This document shows, piece after piece, positions 1 to 8,663 of a stretch of DNA of 64,000 nt. The stretch comes from Aquariibacter albus. Lineage in GTDB: Bacteria > Pseudomonadota > Gammaproteobacteria > Burkholderiales > Burkholderiaceae_C. Location: NCBI RefSeq assembly GCF_014145335.1, contig NZ_JACIVI010000001.1:62001-126000 (forward strand), read 5' to 3'. Positions within the stretch are counted from its first letter, which is position 1; every line of letters begins with the position of its first letter. The position numbers were made by a program, and so were the translations under genes. The notes under the pieces are model-generated. The model was not told the DNA's origin. It ran no database searches and saw only the letters and a program-made list of their open reading frames with translations.

Positions 1-1
1 G

Positions 2-331
2 CTGCGGCTGCGCGAAGGCCTGGTGATCCGGGCCGACCAGGGCGAGCTCATGCTCTCCCGCGACGCCGCCGAGCTGGCGCGCCAGCACCTCGCCCAGGTG
101 GTCCTGATCGGCACCTACACCCGCTCGCGCGAGGCCACCCGCATCAACCTGCGCCTGGTGCGGCTCGACGATGCCCGCGTGCTGGCCGCCAGCCAGTACG
201 CGGTGGCCGTCGACGAGCGCACCGAGACGCTGCGCCGCGTGCCCGACGGGCCTGCCACGACCCCGGCCGGGCGCGGCACGCTCTACGACGCGATCCGCGA
301 CTACGACCGCCGGCAGCCGCCGCTGCGCTGA
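2..331 (+). CDS. FlgO-like outer-membrane lipoprotein, 3' part
   Basis: The window edge cuts this gene, and only its last 109 codons are seen. The visible part contains VVLIGTYTRS followed by INLRLVRLDDARVLAAS. This is the pattern of the FlgO domain and related surface lipoproteins, in which a beta-rich domain is predicted to sit at the outer membrane. The stop lies 7 nt before the tadZ start, so the gene is probably co-transcribed with the pilus genes. A role in the outer-membrane part of the Tad machine, or as an accessory lipoprotein, is inferred from position only. The signal peptide and lipobox would lie before the window, so lipoprotein status cannot be checked. Family assignment is moderately sure. 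Confidence 0.6.
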   Translation: MRLREGLVIRADQGELMLSRDAAELARQHLAQVVLIGTYTRSREATRINLRLVRLDDARVLAASQYAVAVDERTETLRRVPDGPATTPAGRGTLYDAIRDYDRRQPPLR

Positions 332-338
332 AGCCCGC

Positions 339-1532
339 ATGCGCGTCCTCATCGTCAGTGCCCAGGAGCTGTTCCGCCAGACCGTCCAGGCCGCCTGCCT
401 GCGCTTCGGCGAATCGATGATCAGCCTGCGGACGACCGACAGCCTGGGCCAGGGCCTGGAGCTGGCCGAGCAGTTCCAGGCCGAGCTGGTCGCCCTCGAC
501 CTGACCCGCAACGTCGAGGCCGGCATGCTGGCCCTCGCCCAGCTCGCCGCCCACCCGAGCCGCCTGGTGGTGGCCAGCATCGACAAGGCCAGCACCGACG
601 TGATGGCCCGGGCCGTGCGGGCCGGCGCCCGCGAGTTCCTGGCCCAGCCGGTGCAGGACGACGAGGTGCATGCCGTGCTGCGCAAGGGCCTGCGCCTGGT
701 CACGCCGGCCGGGGTCGAGGCCCCGCCGGCCCGCCGTGGCCGCATCCTGGTGGTGTTCTCCAGCAAGGGCGGTGTCGGCAAGACCACCCTGGCCTGCAAC
801 ATCACGGTGCGCCTGGCGCAGCGCCTCGGCGAGGGCCGGGTCGCGATGATCGACGCCAACACCCAGGCGCCGAACGTGGCCCCCATGCTCGACCTCCGGC
901 CCGAGCGCTGGCTGCGCGACGCCGTCGAGCAGTACCGCCGCCTCGACGGCGACATGCTGCGCCAGATGATGACGCCGCACGACAGCGGCGCCCTGGTGCT
1001 GGCGCACTCCTCGGACAACCCGCTGGGCCTCGATTTCGAGGAGGACCAGCTCGGCAAGATCCTGCTGGTGGCCAAGAGCCACTTCGACCATGTCGTGGTC
1101 GACACCTTCCCGGTGCTGTCCAGCCTGAACCTGGCGGTGATGGACCTGGCCGACGACATCCTGCTGGTCACCGAGCCGGTGGTCCCGGCGCTGCGCAGCG
1201 CGCGCTACAACCTGCAGGTGCTGCGCCAGGCCGGCTACGGGCCCGAGCGCATCCGCCTGGTCGTCAACCGCTTCTCGCGCTTCAGCGGCAATGTGCCGAT
1301 CGACCTGGTGGCCGACACCCTGGAATGGCCGGTCGAGGCCGTGCTGAACTACGACGTGAACGCGACCATCGCCGCCAACAACGGCCGGCCGGTGGTCGAC
1401 ATGTTCCCCGAGTCGCTGATCGCCCGCGACATCGGCCAGCTGGTCGACACGCTGGTCGGGGCCTCGCCCGCCGGACCCGGCCCCCGTGCCGGCCTGGGCG
1501 ACCGCATCCGCCGCTTCCTGCGCGGCTACTGA
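339..1532 (+). CDS. tadZ: TadZ/CpaE pilus-localising ATPase
   Basis: A 397-residue protein with a response-regulator-like N-terminal domain (about 1-115, starting MRVLIVSAQELF) and a MinD/ParA-type ATPase domain. The deviant Walker A motif KGGVGKTT lies near residues 143-150, and a DTFP segment sits in the switch region. TadZ/CpaE proteins recruit the Tad apparatus to its site at the inner membrane. The family and the next genes (tadA, tadBC) make this assignment firm. The open frame runs further upstream, but the ATG at 339, just after the preceding stop, gives the normal TadZ N-terminus and avoids a large overlap. Confidence 0.92.
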   Translation: MRVLIVSAQELFRQTVQAACLRFGESMISLRTTDSLGQGLELAEQFQAELVALDLTRNVEAGMLALAQLAAHPSRLVVASIDKASTDVMARAVRAGAREFLAQPVQDDEVHAVLRKGLRLVTPAGVEAPPARRGRILVVFSSKGGVGKTTLACNITVRLAQRLGEGRVAMIDANTQAPNVAPMLDLRPERWLRDAVEQYRRLDGDMLRQMMTPHDSGALVLAHSSDNPLGLDFEEDQLGKILLVAKSHFDHVVVDTFPVLSSLNLAVMDLADDILLVTEPVVPALRSARYNLQVLRQAGYGPERIRLVVNRFSRFSGNVPIDLVADTLEWPVEAVLNYDVNATIAANNGRPVVDMFPESLIARDIGQLVDTLVGASPAGPGPRAGLGDRIRRFLRGY

Positions 1533-1545
1533 GCCCGGGCCCGCG

Positions 1546-2955
1546 ATGAATCCCTCCGATGAAGCCCTGCCCAGCCTCCGCGATGCGCTGCGTCGCAGCG
1601 CCAGCGGCGGCAGCGACTTCCTGGGCGAGCGCCTGCGCTCCCTGGCCCAGACCCAGCGCGACAGCCGGGTCATCGCGGACGGCGCGGGCATGCTGCCGGG
1701 GGTCGGCCCCTCGCACAGCAGCTACAGCCAGGTGCGGCATCGCCTGCACCGGGGCCTGCTGGAGGTGCTGAACCCGCAGGCGGTGGCCCAGGCCGGCATG
1801 CCGCAGATCCAGGCGGCCATCGAGGCCTACCTCGACGACGCGCTGGCCCGCGAAAGCCTGCCGCTGTCCCGTGCCGAGCGCGATCAGCTGGGCGAGGACC
1901 TGCTCTACGAGGTCATCGGCCTCGGTCCGCTGTCGCCGCTGATGACCGATCCGACCGTGGCCGACATCCTGATCAACGGCCCGCACCAGGTCTATGTCGA
2001 GCGCCACGGCCTGCTGGAGCTGAGCGAGGTCCGCTTCCACGACAACGAGCACCTGATGCTGACCATCGAGCGCATCCTCGCGCGGGTCGGCCGGCGGGTC
2101 GACGAGTCGCAGCCCATGGCCGATGCCCGCCTGCCCGACGGCAGCCGCGTCAATGTGATCGTCCCGCCGATCGCGGTGCACGGGCCCAGCATGTCGATCC
2201 GGCGCTTCATGCGCGAGGTCTACGGCATGAAGGAGCTGGTGGCCGGCGGCTCGCTCACCGCCAAGGCGGCCGAGTTCCTGCGCCTGGCCGTCAAGGCCCG
2301 GCTCAACATCATCGTCAGCGGCGGCACCGGCTCGGGCAAGACGACGATGCTGAACTGCCTCAGCAACCACATTCCCGAGGGCGAGCGCATCCTGACCGTC
2401 GAAGATACCGCCGAGCTGCGCCTGAACCACCGCCACATCGTCACGCTGGAGGCGCGTCCGGCCAATGCCGAGGGCCGCGGCCACGTCAGCATCCGCGACA
2501 TCGTCCGCAATGCGCTGCGGATGCGGCCCGACCGCATCATCGTCGGCGAAGTCCGCGGCGGCGAGGCGCTCGACATACTGCAGGCCATGAACACCGGTCA
2601 CGACGGCAGCCTGGCCACGCTGCACAGCAACAGCCCGCGCGACACCCTCGCGCGCCTGGAGACCATGATGCTGATGGCCGAGGTCGAGCTGCCGCAGCGC
2701 GTGCTGCGCGAGCAGGTCGGCTCGGCCCTGGACCTCATCGTCCACCTCGGCCGCTTTGCCGACGGCTCGCGCCGCGTGACCCACATCACCGAGGTGGTCG
2801 ACGTCGACAACGGCACCGTGCTGACGCAGGACCTCTTCCTCACGCGGCGCGAGGGCGAGCACATCGTGATGCGCGGCCAGGGCATCGTGCCGGCCGCCGC
2901 ACGCGAGTTCCACGAACGCGGGGTCGAGCTCGACCCCGCGCTCTTCCAGCCCTGA
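1546..2955 (+). CDS. tadA: TadA/CpaF secretion ATPase
   Basis: A 469-residue hexameric ATPase of the type II/IV secretion superfamily that powers Flp pilus extension and, in Tad systems, retraction. Visible motifs are Walker A GGTGSGKTTM near residues 259-268, the Asp box with VEDTAELRL, MRPDRIIVGEVRGGEA around the Walker B region, and the His box TGHDGSLATLHSNS. The N-terminal about 100 residues form the usual variable linker. The start is the ATG 13 nt after the tadZ stop, which gives a length normal for CpaF. It acts at the cytoplasmic face with the TadBC platform encoded next. Confidence 0.95.
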   Translation: MNPSDEALPSLRDALRRSASGGSDFLGERLRSLAQTQRDSRVIADGAGMLPGVGPSHSSYSQVRHRLHRGLLEVLNPQAVAQAGMPQIQAAIEAYLDDALARESLPLSRAERDQLGEDLLYEVIGLGPLSPLMTDPTVADILINGPHQVYVERHGLLELSEVRFHDNEHLMLTIERILARVGRRVDESQPMADARLPDGSRVNVIVPPIAVHGPSMSIRRFMREVYGMKELVAGGSLTAKAAEFLRLAVKARLNIIVSGGTGSGKTTMLNCLSNHIPEGERILTVEDTAELRLNHRHIVTLEARPANAEGRGHVSIRDIVRNALRMRPDRIIVGEVRGGEALDILQAMNTGHDGSLATLHSNSPRDTLARLETMMLMAEVELPQRVLREQVGSALDLIVHLGRFADGSRRVTHITEVVDVDNGTVLTQDLFLTRREGEHIVMRGQGIVPAAAREFHERGVELDPALFQP

Positions 2956-2977
2956 GGCCTGCCGGCCCGCCGCCGCG

Positions 2978-4555
2978 ATGATCGAGCTGCTGATCGGCCT
3001 GCTCCTGCTGCTGGCCCTGGCCCTGCTGGCCCTGGTGGGGATCGACCGTCGCCGCGAGCAGCGCCTGCGCGAGCGCCTGGCCGACCGCATCCTCGACACC
3101 GCCACCGGCGAGGACGATTCGTTATGGCGCGATGCAGCCGACCTGCTGCAGGTCGCGCGCATGCAGGCCCTGCTCGCGCAGTCGCCGGTCATGCGGCGGC
3201 TCTCGGAGGCGCTGATCCGCGGCAACGTCGCCCTGGGCTTCGGGCAGGTGCTTTCGCTGCTGCTCGGCCTGGCCGGGGCCGGGGCCGGTCTCGGCTATGG
3301 CCTGGGGCGCCACCTGGGCTTCGGCCTGGCGGGCGGCCTCGTGCTGCCGCTGCTGCTGTGGGTCGGCCTGATGCTGCGCGCCGAGCGTCGCATCGCCCGC
3401 CGCGAACGCCAGCTGCCGTCCTTCTGCACGCAGATGCTGTCCGCGCTGCGCACCGGCTCCACGCCGCTGTCGGCCCTGCAGGCGGCCGCACGCACCGCGC
3501 CCGAGCCCCTCGGCCGCAGCCTGCGCGAGCTGATCGATGCACTGCAGCTCGGCGTGCAGCCGGCCAGCGCCTGGCGCGACTGGGCCCAGCGCTGCGGCGG
3601 CGACCATGCCCGCGTGCTCGCCACCGGCATCCGGCTGAAATGGGAGGCCGGCGGGCAGATGAGCTCCATGCTCGAACACATCCTCGAATCCATGGTCGCC
3701 CGCGAGCGCATGCTGCTGCGCGTGGGCACGCTGACCGCCCAGGCCAAGATGGGCAGCTATGTGCTGAGCCTGCTGCCGCTGGCCTTCATGCTCTTCAGCT
3801 GGAAGGTCAACCCGCGCATCTTCGACTTCATGCTGGCCGATCCGATCGGCCGGGCCGCGCTGTGGATCGGTGCCGGCCTGGTCGAGTACCGCGTCACCCA
3901 GTGGATCAACAGCACCTCCGGCCGGCTCGGCCTGTCCGTGCTCGGCGGTCTGATCGGCTACGGCATCAGCCGCCTGACCGGCCGCACGCTCAATGCCTCG
4001 ATCGGCGTCGTGCTGGCCTCGGCCGTGGCCAGCGTCGGCCTGAGCTACCTCAGCCTCACGCGCCGCCGGCAGCGCCGCGAGCGCGCCATCCGCAAGGCCC
4101 TGCCCGATGTGCTCGAAATGCTGGCCGCCATCATGGAAGGGGGCACGGCCTTCGACGCCGCCCTGCAGCACATCGTGCGCGAGGCCGACCTCAGCCATCC
4201 GCTCTACCTGGAGCTGTCGATCACGCTGGAGGCCATGCGCCGCGGCCGCCGCCGCCACGAGGCCCTGCGCCTGCTGGCTGCGCGCGTGAACCTGCCCCAG
4301 GTCGCCGAGATCGTCGCCGGCCTGACCCAGGCCGACCAGACCGGCTCCTCCACCGCCGACGTGCTGCGCCACCACGCCAAGATGCTGTTCCGCGAGTACG
4401 AGGCCGAGGTGCAGCGCCGCGCCGAGCGCCTGCCCATCAAGATGATGTTCCCGATGATGTTCACCATCATGCCGGCCATGCTGATCGTCACCGGCTTTCC
4501 CAGCTTCCTGCGCCTCTACCGGGTGCTGGAATCCATCTTCGCGGGGCGGGCATGA
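2978..4555 (+). CDS. Fused TadB-TadC inner-membrane platform protein
   Basis: One uninterrupted frame of 525 residues holds what are normally two proteins. Residues 1-300 are TadB-like: an N-terminal membrane anchor, transmembrane pairs and a T2SSF (GspF-like) domain starting near 147 with PSFCTQMLSALRTGSTPLS. Residues about 300-525 are TadC-like: more hydrophobic segments, then a second T2SSF domain starting near 374 with ALPDVLEMLAAIMEGGTAF and a final hydrophobic hairpin. TadB and TadC form the platform on which TadA acts. Usual sizes are about 300 residues each, so the fused protein is slightly shorter than the sum. I see no stop, frameshift or internal ribosome site at the junction, so it looks like a genuine fusion. 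Confidence 0.88.
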   Translation: MIELLIGLLLLLALALLALVGIDRRREQRLRERLADRILDTATGEDDSLWRDAADLLQVARMQALLAQSPVMRRLSEALIRGNVALGFGQVLSLLLGLAGAGAGLGYGLGRHLGFGLAGGLVLPLLLWVGLMLRAERRIARRERQLPSFCTQMLSALRTGSTPLSALQAAARTAPEPLGRSLRELIDALQLGVQPASAWRDWAQRCGGDHARVLATGIRLKWEAGGQMSSMLEHILESMVARERMLLRVGTLTAQAKMGSYVLSLLPLAFMLFSWKVNPRIFDFMLADPIGRAALWIGAGLVEYRVTQWINSTSGRLGLSVLGGLIGYGISRLTGRTLNASIGVVLASAVASVGLSYLSLTRRRQRRERAIRKALPDVLEMLAAIMEGGTAFDAALQHIVREADLSHPLYLELSITLEAMRRGRRRHEALRLLAARVNLPQVAEIVAGLTQADQTGSSTADVLRHHAKMLFREYEAEVQRRAERLPIKMMFPMMFTIMPAMLIVTGFPSFLRLYRVLESIFAGRA

Positions 4556-4920
4556 GGCTGGGCCGGGTCATGCTGCACCCCGCCGCGCGCGAGGCCCGGC
4601 CGCGCCCGCTGGCCACCGCCGTGGGCCTGGCCGACGGCTGGTGGAGCCGGCTGCGCGGCCTGATGGGCCGCCCCCCGCTGCAGCCCGGGCAGGGCCTGTG
4701 GATCCGGCCCTGCCAGCAGGTCCACACCCAGTTCATGCGCGCAGCGATCGACGTGGTCTTCCTCGACGCCGAAGGCCGTGTGCTGCGGGTGCTGCCGGCG
4801 ATGCGGCCCTGGCGCGTCTCGCCCTTCCTGCGCGCCGCGCGCGAGGTGCTGGAGCTGGCCGCTGGCGAGGCCGACGGTCTGCAGCCGGGCGACCGCCTGG
4901 TCTTCCAGCCCCTGGCATGA
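4552..4920 (+). CDS. DUF192 family protein in the tad operon
   Basis: A 122-residue protein of the DUF192 fold. Recognisable segments are WWSRLRGLMGRPPL, MRAAIDVVFLD and the closing ADGLQPGDRLVF. Members are small beta-rich proteins of unknown biochemical role, sometimes exported. Here there is no clear signal peptide. The start ATG overlaps the stop of tadBC (ATGA), which shows translational coupling. An alternative ATG lies 18 nt further on. The gene also overlaps the next one by 4 nt, so the plus-strand pilus operon continues through it. Confidence 0.8.
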   Translation: MRLGRVMLHPAAREARPRPLATAVGLADGWWSRLRGLMGRPPLQPGQGLWIRPCQQVHTQFMRAAIDVVFLDAEGRVLRVLPAMRPWRVSPFLRAAREVLELAAGEADGLQPGDRLVFQPLA

Positions 4921-6725
4921 GCCCCGTCGGGCTGCAGCGCCTGCCGGCGGCGGCCCTGGTCTTCCTGGGCCTGGCGCCGGTGCTGACCGGCCTGCCGATG
5001 CGGCCTGACCCCTCCTTCCCGCGCGAGGCGCTGGCCTGCCTCGCCGCCGGCCTGCTGCTGCTGGCCCTGGCCCTGCGGCGCGGGGGCTGGCGGCCGCCGG
5101 GCGGCCGGGTCCCGGGCCTGGTGCCGGCTCTGCTGGCCGGGCTGATCCTGCTGCTCGCCACCCTGCCGGCCCTCGGCGAGGGCGCGGCCAGCGCCGCCGG
5201 CTCCCTGCTGCTGGCCCTGGCCCTGCTGTTGGCCGCCAGCCGCCAGCGCGATCCGGCCGCCTTGCTGCAGCCCCTGGCCTGGGGCCTGCTGATCGGCAGC
5301 CTGGCCAGCGTCGCCGTGCTGCTGCATCAGTTCCTGCTGCCCTGCGCGGCCGATGGCCTGCTGATCGCCCAGGCCCCGCCCGGCCGGCCCTACGGCAACC
5401 TGCGCCAGCCCAATCTGATGGCCAGCTACCTGCTGCTGGGCCTGCTGGCCGGCGTCCTGCTGGCGGCACGCCGGCCGGTCGCGCCGTCCGGGGCCGGGCT
5501 GCTGGCCGGCAGCCTGCTGCTGGTGCTGGGCCTGGCCCTCACCGCCTCGCGCACCGGCCTGCTGGCCTTGCTGCTGCCCGCGGCCTGGGGCCTGTTCGAC
5601 CCCCGCCTGCCGCGCCGCCTGCGCGGCCTGCTGCTCAGCCTGCCGCTGCAATACCTGCTGGCCTTCGGCCTGCTGGCCCTGCCGCCGCCGCCCGCCCTGC
5701 CGGCCGATGCGCCGGCCGCCTGCCGGGCCGCGGCCGAGGGGCGGCCCGCCGCGCCCGCCTCCGCCGAGGAAGAAGCCCCCGAGCCCCCCGCACCCACCTA
5801 CCGCGGCCTGCGGCGCCTGCAGGCCGGCGGCGATCTCAGCAGCGGCCGCCTCGCCATCTGGCAGGACAGCTGGACCCTGGCCGCCCGCCACCCCTGGACC
5901 GGCGTCGGCTGGGGCCGGCTGAACCTGGCCTGGTTCTTCGAGGAGGGCATGGTCCGCCGCGTGGGCGTGCTGACCCATGCCCACAGCCTGCCGCTGCAAC
6001 TGGCCGTCGAGCTCGGCTGGCCGCGTGCCCTGGCGGTGCTGGGCCTGCTCGGCCTGAGCCTGTGGGGCGTGGCCCGGGCGGCGCGTCGGGGCCTGCCCGC
6101 CACCGCCGCCGGGCTCATGCTGGGCGTGCTGCTGCTGCACAGCCTGCTGGAGTACCCGCTCTGGCACGCCTTCTTCCTGCTGCCCTTTGCCGCCTTGCTG
6201 GGCCTGGCCCTCGCGCCGGACGAGGCGCCCGGGCCCGCGCCCGGGGCCGATCCGCCCCCGGCCGGCCTCAGCCGCCTGGGCTGCGGCCTGGCCGGCGGCC
6301 TGGCCCTGCTCGGTCTGGGTCTGGCCGTGCCGCAGCATCGCCAGATCGAGGCCTTGCTTCGCCTGCCGCCGGCGCAGCGCGTCGAGGCCGCCCGCGCGCT
6401 CCGGGCCCAGGGCAGCCTCTACCCGCATCACCTCAGCCGGCTGGAGCTCACCGCCCGCGGCGCCCGGCCGGCGCCCGAGGCCTTCGGCCCCGCCCTGGCC
6501 AGCGGCCTGAACCCGGCCCTGCTGCGGGCCTATGCCCTGGCCCTGCAGCGCAGCGGGCAGGAGCCGGCGGCCCGCTTCGTCGCCCAGCGCCTGCGGCAGT
6601 TTCGCGATCCGGCCGTCCAGGCGCAGTTCCGGGACTGCGACCTGCCCGACCCGCCGGCCGCCTTCCGCTGCCAGCGCGAGCCGGTGGTGCTGGACTGGCG
6701 CACGCTGCCCGGCCTGCGGCCCTGA
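4917..6725 (+). CDS. PglL/Wzy-type O-antigen ligase-like membrane protein
   Basis: A 602-residue polytopic membrane protein. The central part has the Wzy_C/PglL signature: RPYGNLRQPNLMASYLLLG near residue 160, then LTASRTGLLALLLPA, and a periplasmic loop with HPWTGVGWGRLN and THAHSLPLQLAVELGWP. The soluble C-terminal 110 residues resemble the extension found in bacterial O-oligosaccharyltransferases. Such enzymes move lipid-linked glycan onto pilin or onto lipid A core in the periplasm. The start ATG overlaps the DUF192 stop. Its place at the end of the pilus operon suggests pilin glycosylation, but the acceptor is not shown by the sequence. A polysaccharide polymerase is the alternative. Confidence 0.75.
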   Translation: MSPVGLQRLPAAALVFLGLAPVLTGLPMRPDPSFPREALACLAAGLLLLALALRRGGWRPPGGRVPGLVPALLAGLILLLATLPALGEGAASAAGSLLLALALLLAASRQRDPAALLQPLAWGLLIGSLASVAVLLHQFLLPCAADGLLIAQAPPGRPYGNLRQPNLMASYLLLGLLAGVLLAARRPVAPSGAGLLAGSLLLVLGLALTASRTGLLALLLPAAWGLFDPRLPRRLRGLLLSLPLQYLLAFGLLALPPPPALPADAPAACRAAAEGRPAAPASAEEEAPEPPAPTYRGLRRLQAGGDLSSGRLAIWQDSWTLAARHPWTGVGWGRLNLAWFFEEGMVRRVGVLTHAHSLPLQLAVELGWPRALAVLGLLGLSLWGVARAARRGLPATAAGLMLGVLLLHSLLEYPLWHAFFLLPFAALLGLALAPDEAPGPAPGADPPPAGLSRLGCGLAGGLALLGLGLAVPQHRQIEALLRLPPAQRVEAARALRAQGSLYPHHLSRLELTARGARPAPEAFGPALASGLNPALLRAYALALQRSGQEPAARFVAQRLRQFRDPAVQAQFRDCDLPDPPAAFRCQREPVVLDWRTLPGLRP

Positions 6726-6744
6726 GGCCGGAGGCCGCGGCCGC

Positions 6745-6828
6745 TCAGCCGCCCTGGACCGACACGATCACCAGGCCGATCACGGCCAGGCCCAGCAGCA
6801 CCTGCACGATGCGCAGCACGGTCTTCAT
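6745..6828 (-). CDS. 27-residue single-pass membrane peptide
   Basis: The peptide begins MKTVLRIVQVLLGLAVIG and is almost entirely one hydrophobic helix (about residues 5-24) with a basic N-terminus, ending QGG. Its ATG overlaps the stop of the upstream ligase-like gene as TGATG. A strong Shine-Dalgarno sequence, AAGGAG, lies 8 nt before it, within the end of that gene. Two independent start signals make translation likely despite the short length. The stop is 19 nt from the end of the converging gene. Function is unknown. A small partner of the large membrane protein encoded just before it is the natural guess. Confidence 0.55.
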   Translation of the reverse strand: MKTVLRIVQVLLGLAVIGLVIVSVQGG

Positions 6829-8663
6829 CACGTTTCTCCTTGGGGGGTGGGGGGAAGGTCGCCATCGCCCGCGCAGGCCGAGGGCAGGGGGAGGCCCGGC
6901 GTGCGCCGGGCGTGGTCGATGAGGGGCTGCAAGGCCGCCCCCTCCTGCCGTGCGCCGCGGCACAGCCGGGCCAGGAAGGCCTGGCGATGCGCCGGGTAGA
7001 AGGCCTGGGCCCGGTCCAGCGCCGCCCGTGCCGCTTCCGCCTGCCCGGCGCGCTGCAGCAGCGCGGCGCGCCGGTAGAGCCCGCGCGAGCCCGGCCGCCA
7101 GGCCAGGCTGCGCGCATTGCGGGCCAGGTGGGCGTCCAGCGTCGTCGGATCCAGGCCGCGCGCATCCAGCGGCAGCAGGTCGTCGAGCACCGAGTCCGCC
7201 ACCGCCTGGAAGACCGGATGGGCCCGCCCGGCGTGCAGCACCCGCGCCTGCTCCGCGGGTGGCAGCGCCTCGCGCCAGGGCCGGTTCAGGGCGAGGAAGG
7301 CCGCCAGCGTCCAGGCCAGCAGCAGCGCGCCGAGCAGGCCGCCGACCGCCAGCAGCCGGCGTGCGGGCACGGACAGGTCCGGTGCCGCCGGCCCGCCCAG
7401 GCCCAGGCCCAGCAGCAGGGCGATCGGGCCCAGCAGGTGGGCCACATGCGTCGGCAGCTCGATCAGGCAGGCCGCAGCCGCCGGCGCCAGCAGCAGCAGG
7501 GGCAGGGCCTCGGCCGGCTGCCGGCCGGCCCGGCCGAGCCGGCGCAGCCAGACCGCCAGCAGCCCCAGCAGGCCCAGGCCCGCGCCCAGGCCCAGCGTGG
7601 CCAGCAGATGCAGCGGCAGCTGGTGGGCGTGGGTCGTGTAGCGGAAGTTCGGCAGGGCATGGGCCCGCTCGGCATGGAAGGCGGTGTAGGCGTCGAAGCC
7701 CAGGCCGGTCCATGGCGCGCTCTGCCAGGCCGCCCAGGCGCTGGCCCACATCGGCAGGCGCAGCGCCCAGGCGCTTTCGGCCCCGCGCGCGCTGGCCGTG
7801 CCCAGGCCCGGCCCCTCGCCCGCCAGGGCCTGGGTCAGCGGCGGCAGCGCCCAGGTGGCCGCCAGCATCAGCGCCAGGGCCAGCAGGCCGCGCCGGCGCA
7901 GCGCGCGCCGCAGCCCGTCCGGCCCGGCCGACAGGCCCAGCGCCACCCCCAGTGGCAGGCCGGCATAGACCAGTGCCGCCCGCTGGGTGGAGAGGGCCAG
8001 GCCCAGCACCAGCAGGGCCAGCGCGGCCAGGCCGCGGCCGCTGATCCAGGCGCCGGCCCGGCCGCCCAGCCGCCCGCGGGCGTCCAGCCAGAGCAGGGCG
8101 GCCAGGGCCCAGCCCAGCGTCAGCACGTAGTGACCCTGATGGCGCAGCTGGCCGGTGGCGGCCTGGGCGCTCTTGCGGTCGCTGTAGAGCAGCCAGCCCG
8201 GCAGGGCCTCGGGGGCCAGCACCTGCACCGCGCCCAGCGCCGCATTCAGCAGGCCGGCCAGCAGCAGGGCGGCGGCCACCGCATCCCACAGGGCGCCACG
8301 CTCGGCCACCGCATGGCGCCAGGCATGGCCGGCGGCCAGCAGCAGGCCGGCCCAGGCCAGCATGGCCGTGGGCGCGGCATGGTTCAGGGGGTAGACCTGC
8401 GGCACCCCCAGCGGCTGCAGCGCGACCCAGGCCGCACCCTGCAGCGGCAGGCCCGCCAGCGCCGGCCAGCGCCCGGCCGGCCCCAGCAGCAGGGCCAGCG
8501 CGCCGCCCAGGCCCAGGGCCATCGCCAGCCACTCGCTCTCGAAGAACTGCATCGGCGCGCCATGCAGCGGCTGCAGCAGCGGCAGGCTCAGCAGGCCCAG
8601 CAGCAGGGCCGGCCCCAGGCGCCCGGCGGGACCCGACGGGGCCGGCAGGACGGCGGTCGGCAT
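6828..8663 (-). CDS. Second O-antigen ligase/PglL-like membrane protein
   Basis: A 611-residue multi-spanning protein of the same superfamily as the gene at 4917-6725 but strongly diverged. The core loop reads APWTGLGFDAYTAF then TTHAHQLPLHLLATLGLG, and the acceptor-side segment is GQLRHQGHYVLTLGWALA. Some ten hydrophobic helices precede a soluble C-terminal tail of about 120 residues with a TPR-like stretch (RRAALLQRAGQAEAARAALD). The ATG overlaps the cpaB stop as TGATG, so translation is coupled to a core pilus gene. A role in modifying the Flp pilus is inferred. Ligase versus polymerase cannot be settled from sequence alone. Confidence 0.7.
   Translation of the reverse strand: MPTAVLPAPSGPAGRLGPALLLGLLSLPLLQPLHGAPMQFFESEWLAMALGLGGALALLLGPAGRWPALAGLPLQGAAWVALQPLGVPQVYPLNHAAPTAMLAWAGLLLAAGHAWRHAVAERGALWDAVAAALLLAGLLNAALGAVQVLAPEALPGWLLYSDRKSAQAATGQLRHQGHYVLTLGWALAALLWLDARGRLGGRAGAWISGRGLAALALLVLGLALSTQRAALVYAGLPLGVALGLSAGPDGLRRALRRRGLLALALMLAATWALPPLTQALAGEGPGLGTASARGAESAWALRLPMWASAWAAWQSAPWTGLGFDAYTAFHAERAHALPNFRYTTHAHQLPLHLLATLGLGAGLGLLGLLAVWLRRLGRAGRQPAEALPLLLLAPAAAACLIELPTHVAHLLGPIALLLGLGLGGPAAPDLSVPARRLLAVGGLLGALLLAWTLAAFLALNRPWREALPPAEQARVLHAGRAHPVFQAVADSVLDDLLPLDARGLDPTTLDAHLARNARSLAWRPGSRGLYRRAALLQRAGQAEAARAALDRAQAFYPAHRQAFLARLCRGARQEGAALQPLIDHARRTPGLPLPSACAGDGDLPPTPQGET

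Noticed and set aside
171-338. Upstream extension of the tadZ frame
   Set aside because: It lies in the coding part of the FlgO-like gene. The ATG at 339 gives a standard TadZ N-terminus.
144-4375. Long minus-strand open frames opposite the tad genes (515, 647 and 417 codons)
   Set aside because: They are rich in His, Gln, Gly and Arg, lack known domains, and lie opposite clearly conserved TadZ, TadA and TadBC. They are by-products of very high GC.
1-4920. Incomplete tad locus as a sign of decay
   Set aside because: The secretin and other outer-membrane genes are missing only because the window begins inside the operon. All visible pilus genes are intact.
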